Assembly: GCA_013032095.1 (NCBI GenBank)
Contig: WQBJ01000007.1
Span: 124,001-188,000 of the forward strand
Reading direction: 5' to 3'
Source: Ruegeria atlantica
GTDB taxonomy: Bacteria; Pseudomonadota; Alphaproteobacteria; Rhodobacterales; Rhodobacteraceae
Length of the DNA stretch: 64,000 bases
The first letter of the stretch is position 1. Each line of letters begins with the position of its first letter. The translations under genes and the position numbers were made by a program. Of this stretch, positions 60,977 through 64,000 are shown piece by piece. The notes beneath the pieces are model-generated. The model did no database searches. It had not been told where the DNA came from and was given only the letters and a program-made list of their open reading frames with translations.

Positions 60977-62557
60977 TTAGTTCAAAGTGAAGTACTTGAT
61001 CTTGGGCGAGTCTTCCGGCTCGACCACAGTGCCCACGTTGGACTTCATACCCCAGTTCAGCACCTGGTGGTGGATCGGGATATACAGCTGTTCGTCCTGA
61101 ACCACCTGCCAGATTTCCGCGATCTGCTTGTCGCGCTCGGGCAGGTTGGTTTCCGAGGCGAGACCCTGAATCTTGGCATCCAGTTCCGGATTACTGTACC
61201 GGGTGCCGTTCCACGAACCGTACTTCTCACCCTTGGTATGAGCCAGGAAGTTGAAGATGTATTCCGAGTCATAGGTCGGAACGCCCCAACCCAGCATGTA
61301 GAAATCGGTCTCCAGGTTGTTGATCAGCGGGAAGTGTTGCGCCTTTGGCTTGGCGTCCAGATTCACGGTGATCCCGATCTGCGCCAGCATACCAACCGCG
61401 GCCTGACAGATCGCTTCATCATTGATGTAGCGGTCATTCGGGCAGTCCAGCTGGATGGTGAACCCGTCCGGATAGCCCGCCTCGGCCATCAAGGCCTTAG
61501 CGCCCTCGATGTCGGTGGTGGACGAACTGTCCATGCCTTCATCCCAGCCGTTCACGAAGGGTGGGGCAATCATGCCTGCAGGGGCTGACTGGCCGCGCAT
61601 CACGACCTGTTTGATCGCATCGCGGTTGATCGCCTTGGACATTGCCTGACGAACGCGGACATCAGACAAGGGGTTCTTGCCGTCGACATTATCATTGGCC
61701 AGATCTGCATCGCCCATGTTCAAGCCAAAGAAGATGACCCGATTCTGTGGCGCAGTACGCACGTCCAGACCATCGGCACCGGCAACACGCTCAAGATCCT
61801 GCACCGGCACGTCCTGGATGAAGTCGACCTCACCCGACAACAGCGCTGCAACACGGGTCGCTGCGTTCTGAATCGGGGTGTAGACGATCTCGGTCACGGC
61901 CAGCGGGAACTCATCTTTACCCCAATAGCCGTCATAGGCCTGCAGAACGGTTTTTACGTCCGGTTCACGGCTGATTAGCTTGTAGGGGCCGGTGCCGTTG
62001 GCATTCTTGGCCGCGAACGTGTCTTCGCCGCCTTCATAGTCTTGCACCTTCACGGCGTTGTTCGCCTCGGCCCAGCCTTTGTCCATCATGAACATGTTGG
62101 TCAGGTTGTTGGGCATGATCGGGTTGGGACCATCGGTTTCGATCTCAACCGTGTATTTGTCCGGCGCTCGTACCTCTTTCACCGAAGCCAGCAGTTCCTT
62201 GTAGTCGGAATCCGGCGTCATCGCCCGGTTCAACGAGAATACGACGTCTTCGCTGTCGAACTCGGCCCCGTCATGGAAGGTCACACCTTCACGCAGCTTG
62301 AATACCCAGACATTTGGGTTGGCTTCGGACGGTGCCCATTCGGTGGCCAGCGACGGCACAAGAGCACCGGAATGGTCGCGCATCACCAGCGTCTCCATGA
62401 TCTGGTGTGCCAGCGCTGAGGTCGGGCCCTCGTTCTGGGCATGCGGGTCCAGCGTCAGCGAGTCGCCTGCACGGGCCCAGCGCAGGGTTTCAGCCGATGC
62501 GCCTGCCGCCATCAACGCGGTGGCGCTGGCGGCAATCATCAGGTTTCTTAGGATCAT
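60977..62557 (-). CDS. ABC transporter substrate-binding protein, family 5 (copy 2)
   Basis: A 526-residue periplasmic binding protein with a signal peptide (MILRNLMIAASATALMAAGASA). Family signature: LREGVTFHDGAEFDSEDVVFSLNRA. It shares with its neighbour long blocks such as NANGTG, CPNDRYINDEAICQA, VGMLAQIGIT and the C-terminal YIPIH stretch, so the two arose by tandem duplication. ATG 62557 follows GGGGAG. The upstream amidohydrolase gene hints that the ligand is a nitrogenous heterocycle or amide, not a peptide. Confidence 0.92.
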   Translation of the reverse strand: MILRNLMIAASATALMAAGASAETLRWARAGDSLTLDPHAQNEGPTSALAHQIMETLVMRDHSGALVPSLATEWAPSEANPNVWVFKLREGVTFHDGAEFDSEDVVFSLNRAMTPDSDYKELLASVKEVRAPDKYTVEIETDGPNPIMPNNLTNMFMMDKGWAEANNAVKVQDYEGGEDTFAAKNANGTGPYKLISREPDVKTVLQAYDGYWGKDEFPLAVTEIVYTPIQNAATRVAALLSGEVDFIQDVPVQDLERVAGADGLDVRTAPQNRVIFFGLNMGDADLANDNVDGKNPLSDVRVRQAMSKAINRDAIKQVVMRGQSAPAGMIAPPFVNGWDEGMDSSSTTDIEGAKALMAEAGYPDGFTIQLDCPNDRYINDEAICQAAVGMLAQIGITVNLDAKPKAQHFPLINNLETDFYMLGWGVPTYDSEYIFNFLAHTKGEKYGSWNGTRYSNPELDAKIQGLASETNLPERDKQIAEIWQVVQDEQLYIPIHHQVLNWGMKSNVGTVVEPEDSPKIKYFTLN

Positions 62558-62714
62558 GTTAAACTCCCCGTATTTTGTTAGCGCCGTCATTGCGACGGCC
62601 AGCCGCTTGCTGCGACCGTGGTGCACCTGATCATCCAGATCATTTTGCCGGTTGCAACAATAGATTGTGAACTCACGTGACGACCCAAGGGCAAGTTGGA
62701 CAAACTAACATGGT

Positions 62715-63998
62715 TCAGACGAACGGAACCCGCGATTCATCCAGCGGTTTTTGCCCGGTGGGCAGGTTTAGGTCGCAAGTGATTGGGCTTGATCGCGCAA
62801 TCACGCGCCCTTTGCGCACTACGGCCAGACGATGGGCGCGCAGCCGGATCGCCTCGATCCGGTCCGGTGCCTGAAGTAAAACAAAATTCGCCTCGCGTCC
62901 CTTGGCCACACCATACCCTTGCAGCCCCATGATCCTAGCCGAATGTTCGGTGACGGCATCAAAACACCACGCCATATCGGCTCGGCTGGACAGTTGCCCC
63001 ACGTGCAGCCCCATGAAAGCTACGTCCAGCATATCGGCCTTCCCCAGTGAGTACCAAGGGTCCATCATACAATCCGAGCCGAACCCGACAGTGATCCCGG
63101 CATCACGCAACTCTCGCACGCGGGTCTGGCCCCGGCGCTTGGGATAGGTGTCGTGCCGACCCTGCAACATGATGTTGATCAGCGGGTTCGGGATCGCGTG
63201 CACGCCGGCCTCAACCATCAGCGGAATCAGCTTTGAGACATAGTAATTGTCCATCGAATGCATAGAGGTCAGGTGAGACCCTGCAACCCGCCCATTTAGA
63301 CCCAAACGTTGGGTTTCATAGGCCAGAGTCTCGATATGGCGGCTTTGCGGATCATCGCTTTCGTCGCAATGCATATCCACCATCAAGCCGCGCTCGGCCG
63401 CGATTTCAAACAACAGGCGCACGGATTCTGCCCCATCGGCCATGGTGCGTTCGAAATGTGGGATACCACCCACTACATCCACGCCCATATCCAGCGCGCG
63501 GACCGTATTCTCCATCGCAGTTGGGTCGCGCAGAACGCCGTCCTGTGGGAACGCTACAAGCTGCAGGTCCAGATAATCTTTCACTTGTTCGCGCACCTCT
63601 AACAAAGCCTGCACACCCTTCAATTCATCATCGCAGGTGTCCACATGGCTGCGGATCGCGCCGATCCCCTTGGCTGCCGCGAGTTCGCAATACCTCAAGG
63701 CACGAGCTACGATGTCTTCGACCGATTGGATGGGCTTCAACTCTCCCCACAAGGCTATGCCTTCCAGCAGCGTGCCCGAGACATTCATACGCGGTGTGCC
63801 CAGCGACAAAGTGGCGTCCATGTGGAAATGCGGGTCGACAAAAGGGGGTGAAACCAATTGCCACTCGGCTTCGATCACCTCTTTCGTCTCGGCTGTAATT
63901 CCAGCCTCCACTGCGGCAATCTTGCCGTCTACGCAGGCGATATCCACGCCGGACTGACCATCAGGCAGGGTGGCATTCTTGACGATCAGATCGAACAT
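62715..63998 (-). CDS. Cytosine deaminase-like amidohydrolase
   Basis: A 427-residue metal-dependent hydrolase of the CodA type. Metal ligands: His57 and His59 in DPHFHMDATL, a His in MVDMHCDESDD together with the catalytic Glu, a His in SHLTSMHS and the Asp of GSDCMMDPWYSLG; these match E. coli CodA (HCDEIDD, GHDDVFDPWY) closely. It would deaminate cytosine or a similar ring amine. Its ATG lies 3 bases from the window edge, so upstream regulation cannot be seen. It precedes the ABC genes in the same direction by 157 bases. Confidence 0.85.
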   Translation of the reverse strand: MFDLIVKNATLPDGQSGVDIACVDGKIAAVEAGITAETKEVIEAEWQLVSPPFVDPHFHMDATLSLGTPRMNVSGTLLEGIALWGELKPIQSVEDIVARALRYCELAAAKGIGAIRSHVDTCDDELKGVQALLEVREQVKDYLDLQLVAFPQDGVLRDPTAMENTVRALDMGVDVVGGIPHFERTMADGAESVRLLFEIAAERGLMVDMHCDESDDPQSRHIETLAYETQRLGLNGRVAGSHLTSMHSMDNYYVSKLIPLMVEAGVHAIPNPLINIMLQGRHDTYPKRRGQTRVRELRDAGITVGFGSDCMMDPWYSLGKADMLDVAFMGLHVGQLSSRADMAWCFDAVTEHSARIMGLQGYGVAKGREANFVLLQAPDRIEAIRLRAHRLAVVRKGRVIARSSPITCDLNLPTGQKPLDESRVPFV

Positions 63999-64000
63999 GG

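Noticed and set aside
1..64000. tRNA, rRNA, CRISPR array, prophage or insertion sequence
   Set aside because: Reading both strands showed no cloverleaf-like gene, no regularly spaced repeats and no transposase, integrase or phage structural protein.

Overview
The window reads as a chromosomal segment of a marine Rhodobacteraceae (Roseobacter-group alphaproteobacterium). This rests on its GC-rich codon use, the flgK-flgL-flgI order, a leuC-hdeD-leuD-leuB arrangement, glcDEF, a DUF1523 gene, lysine catabolism by a saccharopine dehydrogenase/ALDH7 pair and several Dpp-type transporters. The genus is inference from gene content. No rRNA, tRNA, CRISPR, prophage or insertion sequence was seen.

Layout. 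1-2254 (+): end of a flagellar hook-filament-junction/P-ring operon. 2284-9608 (-): an eight-gene overlapping operon of poorly known proteins (coiled-coil protein, small membrane proteins, AAA+ ATPase, DUF1523 protein), interrupted by a palindromic REP-like pair. 9893-13680 (+): gabD, then a secreted esterase-like phytase protein preceded by four 11-bp-phased Pho-box repeats. 13753-16577 (-): a His-rich exported protein, a small heat-shock gene with a sigma-32-type promoter and a ROSE-like leader, and two tandem trypsin-like proteases. 16695-20594 (-): glycolate oxidase glcDEF. 20677-24637: DUF599 and exported proteins, flavodoxin, rlmH, rsfS (with a short coupled upstream ORF) and an MscS channel. 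24728-32410: leucine genes leuC, leuD, leuB with accessory genes between them. 32468-36610: PBP1A-type transglycosylase/transpeptidase, then PII and amtB. 36724-41620: aromatic aminotransferase, sulfurtransferase, an XRE/cupin regulator and a divergent ilvD sharing a 16-bp inverted-repeat operator. 41817-44354: divergent sulfotransferase and GT14-type glycosyltransferase. 44391-47012 (-): lysine-degradation pair.

The most remarkable locus is 47439-55469. A single 1196-residue protein carries, in order, a CRP-like barrel, a phytochelatin synthase domain with its Cys/His/Asp triad, a possible decayed second copy, a cysteine-less glutaredoxin-like domain, a PPC-decarboxylase/LanD-type flavoprotein domain, ankyrin repeats and a gamma-glutamylcyclotransferase domain. 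The catalytic domains line up as a route on glutathione: glycine removal, oxidative decarboxylation of the exposed C-terminal Cys, and gamma-glutamyl release. Convergent with it, and overlapping its stop codon, is a two-gene operon of a SAM/class III adenylate cyclase/AAA/TPR protein and a pentameric ligand-gated-channel-like membrane protein.

55587-63998 (-): an ABC uptake operon (fused DppD/DppF-type ATPase, two permeases, two paralogous binding proteins) led by a cytosine-deaminase-like amidohydrolase, suggesting import and deamination of a nitrogenous compound.
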